From: Lepisosteus oculatus | Taxonomy: Eukaryota > Chordata > Actinopteri > Semionotiformes > Lepisosteidae | Length of the DNA stretch: 64,000 nt | Reading direction: 5' to 3' | Assembly (NCBI RefSeq): GCF_040954835.1 | Contig: NW_027168341.1 | Location: 124,001-188,000, forward strand | Translations under genes and position numbers: made by a program | Notes under the pieces: model-generated | What the model was told of the DNA's origin: nothing | The model's input: the letters and a program-made list of their open reading frames with translations, nothing else | Databases searched by the model: none | Shown: piece after piece, positions 21,886 to 31,626 of the stretch | Position numbering within the stretch: position 1 is the stretch's first letter | Layout: every line of letters begins with the position of its first letter

Positions 21886-23315
21886 TGTAGCGGCGAGGCT
21901 TATTAATAAGGCAGAATTAAGTGTTCTGAGCCTTCCCAAATGAGGCCCCATTTCTCTGTTCAGACTATTCATGCAGGGTGATTTAAGGTCCTAGGACAGC
22001 TCCCAAAGGGGGATGCACTTAGCTAAGCCTGGCTATCATGATCAATGGTCATCCATTGGCGCCTATCTGTCTAGGGAGTGCCAGTTGGACATCTGGACTG
22101 CATTACTAAGTGTCAGGACTAAGTGACTCATATCTCACCTTGATCAATCAATCAGGGACTGGTAGGGCCGAGTAACCCACGTGGGACTCTGATGGCCATG
22201 GAACTTTCAGCCAATCAATGAGCTGAAGTTCCTCCAGGTAAAAACAGGCAACACAGAGAGCCTGTGAGATTCAGTAAGATTCAGGAGGATTCTGTGGACA
22301 ATTCTAAAGGGAATTCAAAGGAGAATTCCAGGGCAGGGCGGCCCAGGAGCAGAAGGCTCCCAAGGGCAGGACATTCTCGCAGCGCGCCTCCTGACCATCC
22401 TGAGACTCAGCCCGGACAACCACGGAACGGCCAGTGTGTCCGAGTGCCAGAACTTTCCTTTGTTCTAAGAGTCTAGAGCGGAGGTTGCCAGAGAATAACC
22501 AGAGGATCCACCCGAGGTTAGCACCAGCAGCAGGCCTCGTGAACAGGTCGGAACTGTGGACAGCTGAATCACTATTCAGAACTAGCTCTTCATCAGAAAC
22601 GAACCGGTCCTCTTCCTGACTTGCTGGGACCCACAGTCATCTTTTCTCCTGTGCACAAACTTTGCTAGTTAAAGCCCACAGTGAGCATCAGCAGCGCAGC
22701 GTCGCAAGCCGCACAGCACAGCCTGGCACGGAGCCAGAGAGCGCGGATTGGACAGCAACAGCCTGCAACTGTTTCTTTGTGCCCGCAGGAAGATCTGAAT
22801 CCCCAAAGATTGGATGAGTATTCAACTTCAATGCATTACAGCTTGAGAATTCAATTGTTATCCCAACCAGTTGATATCAATTTAATTCCTAAGAGTTATG
22901 TACTTGTTTGAGTATCTAATGTAGAAGTTATAACCAAGTTCATTAACGAAACGGTCTTAATGAATGATATACTGAACGTATGTCCTCTTGATATGTGTAA
23001 CACTTCGTAACTGACTGAATATATATCTTTTGTATTCTGATAACCCTCTCGATAAGATCTGTTAGGTTTACATGCATATTTTATGTATTAATAAATGTAT
23101 CCTCGTGTATTAGTACCTGTGTGTGCGCGTTGTTTGAGTTATGTCACATGGTTGGATTCTAAAGCCATCAAAAGAATCAACTTTGTGATTTACTGCTACA
23201 ATTAATAATTGTCTCAGTAAATGCCCAAACCCTACAGAACTGGTGCCTTCAGAGAGCCACTACATTTAATTTTGCTATGGCAACATTACATATTTGGCGT
23301 CCCTGTTTTCTTACA
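21886..23315 (+). repeat. Solo LTR (family A) with TGTG target duplication
   Basis: Begins TGTAGCGGCGAGGC and ends TTTTCTTACA, 1430 bp. The tetramer TGTG at 21882-21885 is repeated at 23316-23319. The uninterrupted version of the site (ATATATGTGAAAATAACATT) exists in other copies of the 758-bp repeat, so the insertion is clean. AATAAA occurs near 23090. No internal retroviral sequence remains, which indicates LTR-LTR recombination after integration. Confidence 0.88.
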
Positions 23316-25528
23316 TGTGAAAATAACATTTTAGCATCATATTATTACATACAGGTCTCTAGCTTCAACACAGTGATATATATATATACTCAGTGATTTA
23401 TTGGTACATGCCCAGGTCAATAATCAGAATGAGGATTTATTTCCAGACGGGCTACAGGTAGTGTTGTGAAATACTTCAACACACTGGATCGCAGATTTAG
23501 ACCCCCTGCACTCTTACTCCTTAAAAAACAAAGAAATGAAGATATGTAGCAATCACATTGCAACAGGGCTGACAGTGACTTAATGCTTATACTAGTGGAC
23601 TTCTGGTACCTTTAGGGTACGGTGTTCCCTGAAGGGCTCTCAAACCCCGCATTTCAGATGCCTAGCTGTTTCGCTGATGTGTTGCACCTCAGAATCACTT
23701 TTAAACCTTACCTCTGGTATCTTTAATCCCTATTGCTCAACGCATGGTGAAAGTATTGCATAAATGTGTCTGAAAATGAGCAATGGGCACCTGAGAGACT
23801 CATTTGCCTGTTTCACAAATGATCATATTTGACTAGAGATTCTGTTTGGGATTCAGTTGTGCATTCTGACAGCAATCGCTTTCAAAAAAACGATACATTC
23901 TGGATGAGGTCAAGGTGCAGGAACACTGTATTTAGGATGTGTTTGCACTTATTCTGTGTCTCTAGCTTCAACACAGCGATATATGTATATGCTCACTGAT
24001 TTTTTGGTACATGCCCAGGGCAATAATCATTATGAGGATTTATTTCCTGATGTGCTAGGGGTAGTGTTGTGAAATACTTCAACACACTGGATCGCAGGTT
24101 TAAACCGCCTGCACTCTTACTCCTTAAAAACCAACAAATGCAGATATGTAGCAATCATATTGTAGCTGACACTCATTTGCCTGTTTCACAAATGATCATA
24201 TTTTACTAGAGATTCTGTTTGAGATCCGGATGTGCATTCTGACAGCAATCTCCTTATCGCGGCTTTGCCCTTCTTGCCTCTTTGGACAATATCTTGTGGT
24301 CGTTATTGGTAATGTCTAGACAACATCTCCATCTTGTGGTCGTTGTTGGTAATGTCTTCTTATGCCCTTTTTTATTTTGATTCTCTATTAGTTGATTCTA
24401 GAATCTCTACAATGGAGATGAAAACATCAGTTTTATAGCAGACAATATGACATTATTTATAGTCCAAATAGAAACTTATTACCCTGTTTTTAACATAATA
24501 ACAAATTAAAATTGATTAAAACTAAGTTTGGAACACCAGGGAACATAACAAATGATTTTTAGGAAAACCATGAGGTTCTCTGTGTCCAATACCTGCAAGG
24601 GGAGAAAGCTAGAATCCTTTGATTTTTTCAAAATTTGAAAGTAAACATCATATAACAACAGCTTTCATTCCTAGGAGTGAAAAATAACCATTTTTGAAGA
24701 CATAGTAGTTTCTAAAACACTACAATAAAGTTAAAAACATCAGTTTTATATTACATTATTTTTAGTGAAATTAGTCATTTTTTGCACTATTTTTAATAAA
24801 ATATCTAATTAAAAGTGATTAAAATTAAGTTTGGAACAACAAGGAACACAAAAAAAAAAGATTTTTAGGAAAACCATGAGGTCCTCTGTGCCCGATGCCT
24901 GCAAGGGGAGAAAGCTAGAATCCTAAAAAAAAGTTATCAATTCTAGAGCCTAAGAGGAAAACAAGACAAATGTATATCTCCAAATAATTTTATGTGCTTC
25001 AGAAGAGCCCAGGAAAGTTTTTTGCATACATGAAACCACGCCCGTTTGCACATAAGCAGACATGGTTGCACACACGACTGCATGAAAGCACACGTGCATG
25101 CGAAGTCATCCTGTTGAGCATTTGAAAAGCCGCACCACGCCGCACTTGAAATAGCTCTTACATTAGTGGTAGACGCAGGAATCGCCTTTTTATTTACGCT
25201 CTTACCAACGCGATGGAAAGCAAAACAAAGCAAAGCAGAGCAAAACAAAACGAACAAACGAAAACCCTCACGTCCCGCACTTGCATATAACGCCGTTACG
25301 TACCCAAGCGGTATTGTACGTCATCCTAGCACTGCACCCCGGGGCGTAAGGTATATGGGAACGAGCACACGCCACGAATCGTCATGAATCACTCCCTACA
25401 GCTGTAAGGCGCCTTGAAGCGTGCACCCCCAACATTCTTCTTTGCGCATCTGTGAAAGGTAAACTCTTGAGCAAACTCTGAACCAGCTCTAAGGAAACTA
25501 ATCCGATTAGACGTTACTTTGACTCATC
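23316..25528. repeat. Left arm of a large inverted duplication
   Basis: The arm matches, in reverse orientation, about 27408-30000. It holds diverged 758-type repeat units (23316-24245), an AT-rich segment (24245-24960) with paired CATCTTGTGGTCGTTGTTGG motifs, and tRNA-Ser flank sequence (25100-25528). The core between the arms (25529-27407) carries tRNA genes. No coding region is visible. Confidence 0.7.
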
Positions 25529-26141
25529 TTTTTACTCTCAGTGCTGGATTGCTCAAACTCCAGCTAGGGTTAGGTTTAACATTCCCACACTACTTAGACA
25601 CTTTGTTTACGCTCAGTGCTGGATTTTGGGAACTTCAGGACGAGTGGGAATTTTCTCCTATCTGTCAATTCTGTTTTGTTTTGGAGACTCTTGGCTGCCT
25701 ATATTGTACAGTGCAGCGTGAAGGAAACATTTTCCAAAACTGTGTCAGCTCAAAAGTTGTAAGAAAACCTCTCCAGCTGCTTTACCTCTCTTCATTTTTG
25801 TCATTTAATGTGACAATCGATGTATAACTGGAGCCTCACATATGCAAATGGTGAGGCTCCAGTTCGACACCACTTTACAGTATATGACAAAAGCATGGCA
25901 GACTGTGCCGGACCAGCTGGTAACTTCCGCTTATTTTGACCATATTAAACATTGGAAATCTTCCCACTTGCATTTGTGACACTTGATTTTGGCTCCACCT
26001 AAGACACTCTTAAATCTTCAAACACTTTTCTCTTCTCCCGCAACACTCTTGTCTGTCGGCACTGTGTGGCAGCGTTGCATGACAACCCATCTCACCACGG
26101 AAAGGAACCTAACAGCTTTGGTAAGAGAGGAGAAAAGGACA
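25529..26141. other. Core spacer with a perfect 13-bp hairpin
   Basis: Unique in this window except for its edges. At 25827-25863 a perfect 13-bp stem (ACTGGAGCCTCAC/GTGAGGCTCCAGT) encloses a loop ATATGCAAATG that contains the octamer ATGCAAAT. A repeated phrase CTCAGTGCTGGATT occurs near 25538 and 25613. The stretch AGAGAGGAGAAAAGGAC precedes the tRNA-Ile gene and is also downstream of the Ile pseudogene at 52750. No convincing gene. Confidence 0.5.
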
Positions 26142-26215
26142 TGGCCCGTACGGGGCTCGAACCCGCGACCTTGGCGTTATTAGCACCACACTCTAACCAA
26201 CTGAGCTAACCGGCC
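26142..26215 (-). tRNA. tRNA-Ile (AAT), intact
   Basis: A 74-nt minus-strand gene, GGCCGGTTAGCTCAGTTGG, loop CTAATAA (AAT), B box GGTTCGAGCCC, 3' end GTACGGGCCA. It is the best of the three Ile copies in this window and is probably functional. Confidence 0.92.
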
Positions 26216-26429
26216 ACGTGACAGTGCCCCTCTCTGTGCTGCAAAAAATCAAACTCAGGGAATTTCTTTTGTCCTCCTTTGAATAGAAAGCCGTGTAATT
26301 CAGTGTACGGGCTTTCTCATGCAGTTTCATGGTTTCACAGCATTATTCAGCTGATTTTAAATGTACCTAAAGGAGAAACATTATTGAAGACCATCAATTA
26401 CCAAGAGCTTTTGTCAAAGGTTTTGGTGG

Positions 26430-26690
26430 TCATTTTTAATGACCACAGAGCACTATGACCTCGGTTTTACATCTCATCCAAAAGACAGCGCCCTTTTACA
26501 ACACAGCTTCTCCGTCACTATATTGGGAGATTGGGACCCGCACAGACCTCAGGGTGAGCACCTCCCCGCTGGCCCCATTAACACCACTTCCAGCTGGAAG
26601 CTTTGTTTTTCCCTGTAGCTCACCCTCATCCAGGTACTGACCTGGCTCACACCTGCTTAGCTTCAGTGGGTTTTCAGTTGCGAGTTGCAA
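26430..26690 (-). repeat. 5S rRNA-derived SINE, copy 2
   Basis: The same element as at 12030-12295, in the same position between the Ile and Gly tRNA genes. The 5S-like head reads GAAGCTAAGCAGGTGTGAGCC on the minus strand. Small indels distinguish it from copy 1, for example a shorter GC-rich middle. Confidence 0.65.
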
Positions 26691-26733
26691 AAGTTGGGAT
26701 GCAAGTGATGGAGCCGTTCGCTGCAAAAGCCAC

Positions 26734-26804
26734 TGCATTGGCCAGGAATCGAAACCAAGCCTCCTGCGTGGCAGGCGAGAGTTCTAACAATGAACCACCA
26801 ATGG
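26734..26804 (-). pseudogene. tRNA-Gly (GCC)-like, degraded
   Basis: A 71-nt minus-strand homolog of the gene at 12337, with anticodon GCC kept (loop CTGCCAC). The 5' end is CCATTGG instead of GCATTGG, breaking the first acceptor pair. The D stem has CATTGTTAGA, and the T stem (TTGGT/CCTGG) pairs poorly. Probably a pseudogene. Confidence 0.75.
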
Positions 26805-27045
26805 TCAATGCCTGTACCTTCAAAAAAGACGCTTTTTTGGTGCTGTGTGCAAAAAGCGTCGACATCTACTTCCAGCTGCAAAATGCCATCCGCGGACGCT
26901 GTGAATTTATTTATTTAGACACCGCTCAGAATCCCCTGTAAGATTCTCCTTCAATTCCGTTTTGCAGTGCTTTAGCTCTTTCAAAAGGCTTCGCTTTGCT
27001 AATCACAATCCAAGGCTTGTGACAGCATTTGAAAACACTTGCCAC

Positions 27046-27117
27046 TGCATTGGCCAGGAATCAAACCTGGGTCAACTGCTTAGAAGGCAGCTATGCTCAC
27101 CACTATACCACCAACGC
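27046..27117 (-). tRNA. tRNA-Gly body with TCT anticodon
   Basis: A 72-nt minus-strand homolog of tRNA-Gly(TCC): GCGTTGGTGGTATAGTGGTG at the 5' end and acceptor GCGTTGG/CCAATGC paired with one wobble. The anticodon loop reads CTTCTAA, giving TCT, which would read arginine AGA codons, whereas the body is Gly type. The T loop is GGTTTGATTCC rather than GGTTCGATTCC. A weak B box suggests low expression; otherwise it would be a potential mistranslating tRNA. Confidence 0.7.
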
Positions 27118-30000
27118 ACGCCCGCAGGAAGCCTGCTGTGAGTTTCATGGCCAGATGGACTGTTTCCTCAAGTGGTATAGTATTGCAGTAAGACAGCACG
27201 ATGCCTGCAAGACTATGTCACGCTAAACGCCACAGATTGTGTTTGTCCGTTCGTGTCAGTCGTCCTGCAGCCACGGGAAGTGGGACACAAACATGCTGCA
27301 ATGCTTTCAAGACATTAGGATTTGTTTGTGCAACATCCGAGAAGAGTACTTGTGGCTTGAATGTGACTGAGCAAGGTGTTTAAAGACAGAGACTGAAAAC
27401 TGTTAAAGGATGAGTCAAAGTAACGTCTAATCGGATTAGTTTCCTTAGAGCTGGTTCAGAGTTTGCTCAAGAGTTTACCTTTCACAGATGCGCAAAGAAG
27501 AATGTTGGGGGTGCACGCTTCAAGGCGCCTTACAGCTGTAGGGAGTGATTTCAGACGATTCGTGGCGTGTGTTCATTCCCATATACCGTACGCCCCGGGG
27601 TGCAGTGCTAGGATGACGTACAATACCGCTTGGGCACGTAACGGCGTTATATGCAAGTGCGGGACGTGAGGGTTTTGCGTTTGTTCGTTTTGTTTTGCTC
27701 TGCTTTGCTTTGTTTTGCTTTCCATCGCGTTGGTAAGAGCGTAAATAAAAAGGCGATTCCTGTGTCGACCACTAATGTAAGAGCTATTTCAAGTGTGCCG
27801 TGGTGCGGCTTTTCAAATGCTTAACAGGATGATTTTGCATGCACGCGTGCTTTCATGCAGTCGTGTGTGCAACCATGTCTGCTTACGTGCAAACGGGCGT
27901 GGTTTCATGTATGCAAAAAACTTTCCTGGGCTCTTCTGAAGCACATAAAATTATTTGGAGATATACATTTGTCTTATTTTCCTCTTAGGCTCTAGAATTG
28001 ATAACTTTTTTTTCATTTTTGGCATTTTTCATCATTTTCCAGAAAGTGGTTGCAAGCCCGATATCATGCGAAGAAACTTCAGGATTCGGGGATCAGTCAA
28101 TGGATTTTCTTCAAAGTTGGATTTTTCCACTCTGTGGACCAAGAGATGTTGTTCTATAATGGTTTTTTTTTTCAAATTTAAAAATATCATTTTTTCATGG
28201 AGCTTTGAATGGGATGGATTCACCCTCCTTTAGCTAGGACAGAGCTCCAGGAGCCTGGGTAGGATTCTAGCTTTCTCCCCTTGCAGGCACCTGGCACAGA
28301 AGACAATATTTTTTTCCTTAAAATCTTTTTTTTTGTGTTCCTTGTTGTTCCAAACTTAATTTTAATCACTTTTAATTAGAGATTTTATTAAAAATAGTGC
28401 AATAAATGACTAATTTCACAAAAATTAATGTAATATAAAACGGATGTTTTCAACTTTCTTGTAGTGTTTTAGAAACTAATATGTCTTCAAAAATGGTTGT
28501 TTTTCACTCCTATGAATGAAAACTGTTGTTATATGATGTTTTTTTTTTTCAAATTTTAAATGATCATTTTTTCATGGAGCTTTGAAGGGGATGGATTCAC
28601 CCTCCTTTAGCCAGGACAGAGCTCCAGGAGCCTGGGTAGGATTCTAGCTTTCTCCCCTTGCAGGCACCTGGCACAGAAGACATCATTTTTTTCCTTAAAA
28701 TCTTTTTTTTTGTGTGTTCCTTGTTGCTCCAAACTTAATTCTATTCACTTTTAATTAGAGATTATATTAAAAATAGTGCAATAAATGACTAATTTCACTA
28801 AAAATACTAAAAGTAATATAAAACGGATGTTTTTAACTTTATTGTAGTGTTTTAGAAACTAATATGTCTTCAAAAATGGTTATTTTTCACTCCTAGGAAT
28901 GAAAGCTGTTGTTATATGATGTTTATTTTCAAATTTTGAAAAAGCAAAGGATTCTAGCTTTCTCCCCTTGCAGGCATCGGACACAGAGAACCTCATGGTT
29001 TTCCTAAAAATCATTTTTTATGTTCCCTGGTGTTCCAAACTTAGTTTTAATCAATTTTAATTTGTTATGTTACAAACAGGGTAATAAAGTCTTAATTGGA
29101 CTATAACTAATGTCATATTGTCTGCTACAAAACTGATATTTACAGCTCTATTGTAGAGATTCTAGAATCAACTAATAAAGAATTGAAATAAAAAAAGGGC
29201 ATAAGAAGACATTACCAACAACGACCACATGATGGAGATATTGTCTAGACATTACCAACAACGACCACAAGATGGAGATATTTTCCAAAGAGGCAAGAGG
29301 GGCAAAGCTGCGATAAGGTAAAATCATTTTTTGAAAGAGATTGTTGTCAGAATGCACATCCGTATCCCAAACAGAATCTCTAGTAAAATATGATCATTTG
29401 TGAAACAGGCAAATGAGTGTCAGCTACAATATGATTGCTACATATCTGCATTTGTTGGTATTTAAGGAGTAAGAGTGCAGGTTTAAACCTGCCATCCAGT
29501 GTGTTGAAGAATTTCACAACACTACCTCTAGCACATATGGAAATAAATCCTCATAATGATTATTGCCCTGGGCATGTACCAAAAAATCAGTGAGCATATA
29601 TATATATATATCACTGGGTTGAAGCTAGAAACACAGAATAACTGCAAACACATCCTAAATACAGTGTTACAGCACCTTTGACCTCATCCAGAACGTATCA
29701 TTTCTTGAAAGGGATTGCTGTCCGAATGCACATCTGAATCCCAAACAGAATCTCTAGTAAAATACGATCATTTGTGAAACAGGCAAATGACTGTCTCAGG
29801 GGCCCATTTCTCATTGTCAGACACATGTATGCAATGCTTTCACTGTGCATTGAGCAATAGGGATCAAAAACACCGCAGGTAAGGTTAGAAGTCATGTTCT
29901 ATGATCATTTCTTTCAGCATTAGGGACTAAATATACTAAACGTATGATGCTAAAATGTTATTTTTACATATATTAATGTAATAAATGATTGCTTATGCTT
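27118..30000. repeat. U4-flank remnant and right arm of the inverted duplication
   Basis: 27118-27400 matches the shared U4/Gly flank (GCCAGATGGACTGTTTCCTC, CACAGATTGTGTTTGTCCG). From 27408 the sequence is the reverse complement of 23316-25528, with one internal tandem duplication: a block of about 340 bp beginning ATCATTTTTTCATGGAGCTTTG is present at about 28185 and 28563, with a shorter third part near 28945. The remainder is diverged 758-type repeat. No gene is visible. Confidence 0.65.
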
Positions 30001-30310
30001 TATAAACAAATCTAATTATAATAAAAGCTTAAGTTTTGTATTTATCTTGTCCCATAGAACATGATTTTCTTTGTATTTCAAGCCCACAAAGTGTCCAAAT
30101 GATGCATCTTTGACCTCATCCAGAACGTATCATTTCTTGAAAGGGATTGCTGTCCGAATGCACATCTGAATCCCAAACAGAATCTCTAGTAAAATACGAT
30201 CATTTGTGAAACAGGCAAATGACTGTCTCAGGGGCCAATTTCTCATTGTCAGACACATGTATGCAATGCTTTCACTGTGCATTGAGCAATAGGGATCAAA
30301 AACAGAATGG
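29690..30310 (-). repeat. 758-bp-period repeat, inverted copies
   Basis: On the minus strand the unit runs from TAAGGTTAGAAGTCATG back through CAGGCAAATGACTGTCTCAGG. A second partial unit (30105-30305) repeats the same 190 bp and is joined to the tRNA-Ser(GCT) gene. The two partial units differ at few positions, so this duplication is fairly recent. Confidence 0.65.
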
Positions 30311-30314
30311 AAAC

Positions 30315-30396
30315 CAACAAGAATGGGATTTGAACCCATGCGTGCAAAGTACAATGGATTAGCAATCCATCGCCTTAACCACTCGGCCACCTCATT
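30315..30396 (-). tRNA. tRNA-Ser (GCT) with remodelled acceptor stem
   Basis: An 82-nt minus-strand gene with GGTGGCCGAGTGGTTAAGG, loop TTGCTAA (GCT) and a long variable arm. The acceptor arms are AATGAGG and TCTTGTT, which still pair along all seven positions (with G-T wobbles) although they differ at several bases from the GACGAGG type I expect for vertebrates. The T loop is GGTTCAAATCC, weakening the B box. It may be diverged but still foldable. Confidence 0.75.
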
Positions 30397-30774
30397 AACA
30401 AAACTGGGCTGTCCCAACTGGGTTGGTGCGCTCCAGATGATCTTTTTCTTTTTTTTCCCTCGTACTCGAGGGTCATTTTCCTGTTCCACATGCGATTTCA
30501 ACATTTTCCTTGGGAGATGTCAAGCCAGCAAGCCACTGCTGTGGTTCAGTGGCCAGCGTGGAGTTCAGTGGCCCTGTTGTACACAGAAAGCACATTGAGC
30601 TCCTTGGACATGAAAAGTTCCAGATAAAAGCCATTTGTCATCCTTTCTCTTGGTGTCGATGTTGCTATTCTATGTAAAGGTGGCAACTTGCTCAGCGAGC
30701 AGGCGGAGCACACACCGAATGCAGATGTGTCTGAGTGGTGTGTCCAAGTGGCTGCAAAAGGACAGCACTCCCGG

Positions 30775-30848
30775 GGTGCTGTGGCTTAGTTGGTTAAAGC
30801 GCCTGTCTAGTAAACAGGAGGCCCTGGGTCTGAATCCCAGTGGATAAC
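30775..30848 (+). pseudogene. tRNA-Thr (AGT)-like, acceptor lost
   Basis: GGTGCTGTGGCTTAGTTGG, loop CTAGTAA (AGT) and the T arm CTGGGTCTGAATCCCAG are present. The 3' acceptor TGGATAA no longer pairs with GGTGCTG, and the T loop is TCTGAAT instead of TTCGAAT. Probably a pseudogene. The T-loop change is shared with the copy at 63383-63449, so it predates their duplication. Confidence 0.75.
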
Positions 30849-31626
30849 CGCCTACGGCTAGACTTAATTAAATGCAAGTATTCATTTCCTGTCTTTAACA
30901 CAACTTGTTTTTCTTAAAATGGATGCAACTTGCAAAACATGAAATACAAACCTTGCTAATCAGCGCTAGCAGCTGGCAAAAAAAAAAGAAGTCAGCAATG
31001 TTTTTTTTCTTTAACCTTAACCCTGCTAATGGAGAAGAGTTAAACGACCGAGTCTATGCAGCTTAAACGGTGCGCACGTCGGGTTCTTAGCTGAAAGGGT
31101 GGTAAATCACGCTCACCCCAGTCCTTAATCTTTTAAAGAGGATACAAAATTGAACCTAGTCGCCACATCACATACATCCTGTTCAATGATAAAAAGGTAA
31201 CATCTATCCTCGCTCCAGAGTAAATCTCACGTTGAGGGCATATTTTTTTTCACTTTACCGTGAATCGGGCTCGGCTGCACAGAGGAGAGAGCAGAGCAAT
31301 GAGGTCACGGGGACAGGGGAGTCACACGCTGGCTGTTTGAACACGCGGAAGATCACTGAAGGATCCACAGTATATGGACCCTCCGTGCGCAATCAGTCCG
31401 CACTCCGGACTCTGAATCCTGCCATCCGAGTTAAGATCTCGGCAGAACCTGAAGCGCAGTTCCTTCTTAAAACGTAATCTGGTGAGCATTTCTAGAATCG
31501 TACTTGTATAGATGCAGCCTTTAATGTGTTGCTAGGTTAAAATTGATGACTTCTTGTATTTCAGTAGGCAACTGCCCTCTTGATTTTGAATTTAATTTCT
31601 TTATTACAGGGGCGCTTTTATGAAGC
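30849..31626 (+). other. Ser-Thr module spacer, copy 2
   Basis: Homologous to 19523-20300. The 81-codon frame (31232-31477) is again open, starting MRAYFFSLYRESGSAAQRRE. The spacer ends at GGGCGCTTTTATGAAG, where the retroviral fossil begins; in copy 1 the sequence continues as spacer. Confidence 0.45.

Noticed and set aside
23380-23400. Short (TA)n runs here and near 29600
   Set aside because: Simple microsatellites of about 14-18 bp; too short to list as features of interest.
29465-29520. Possible tRNA-like sequence with GCAGGTTTAAACCTGC
   Set aside because: It resembles a T arm, but no matching acceptor or anticodon arm can be drawn; it recurs as part of the 758-type repeat.
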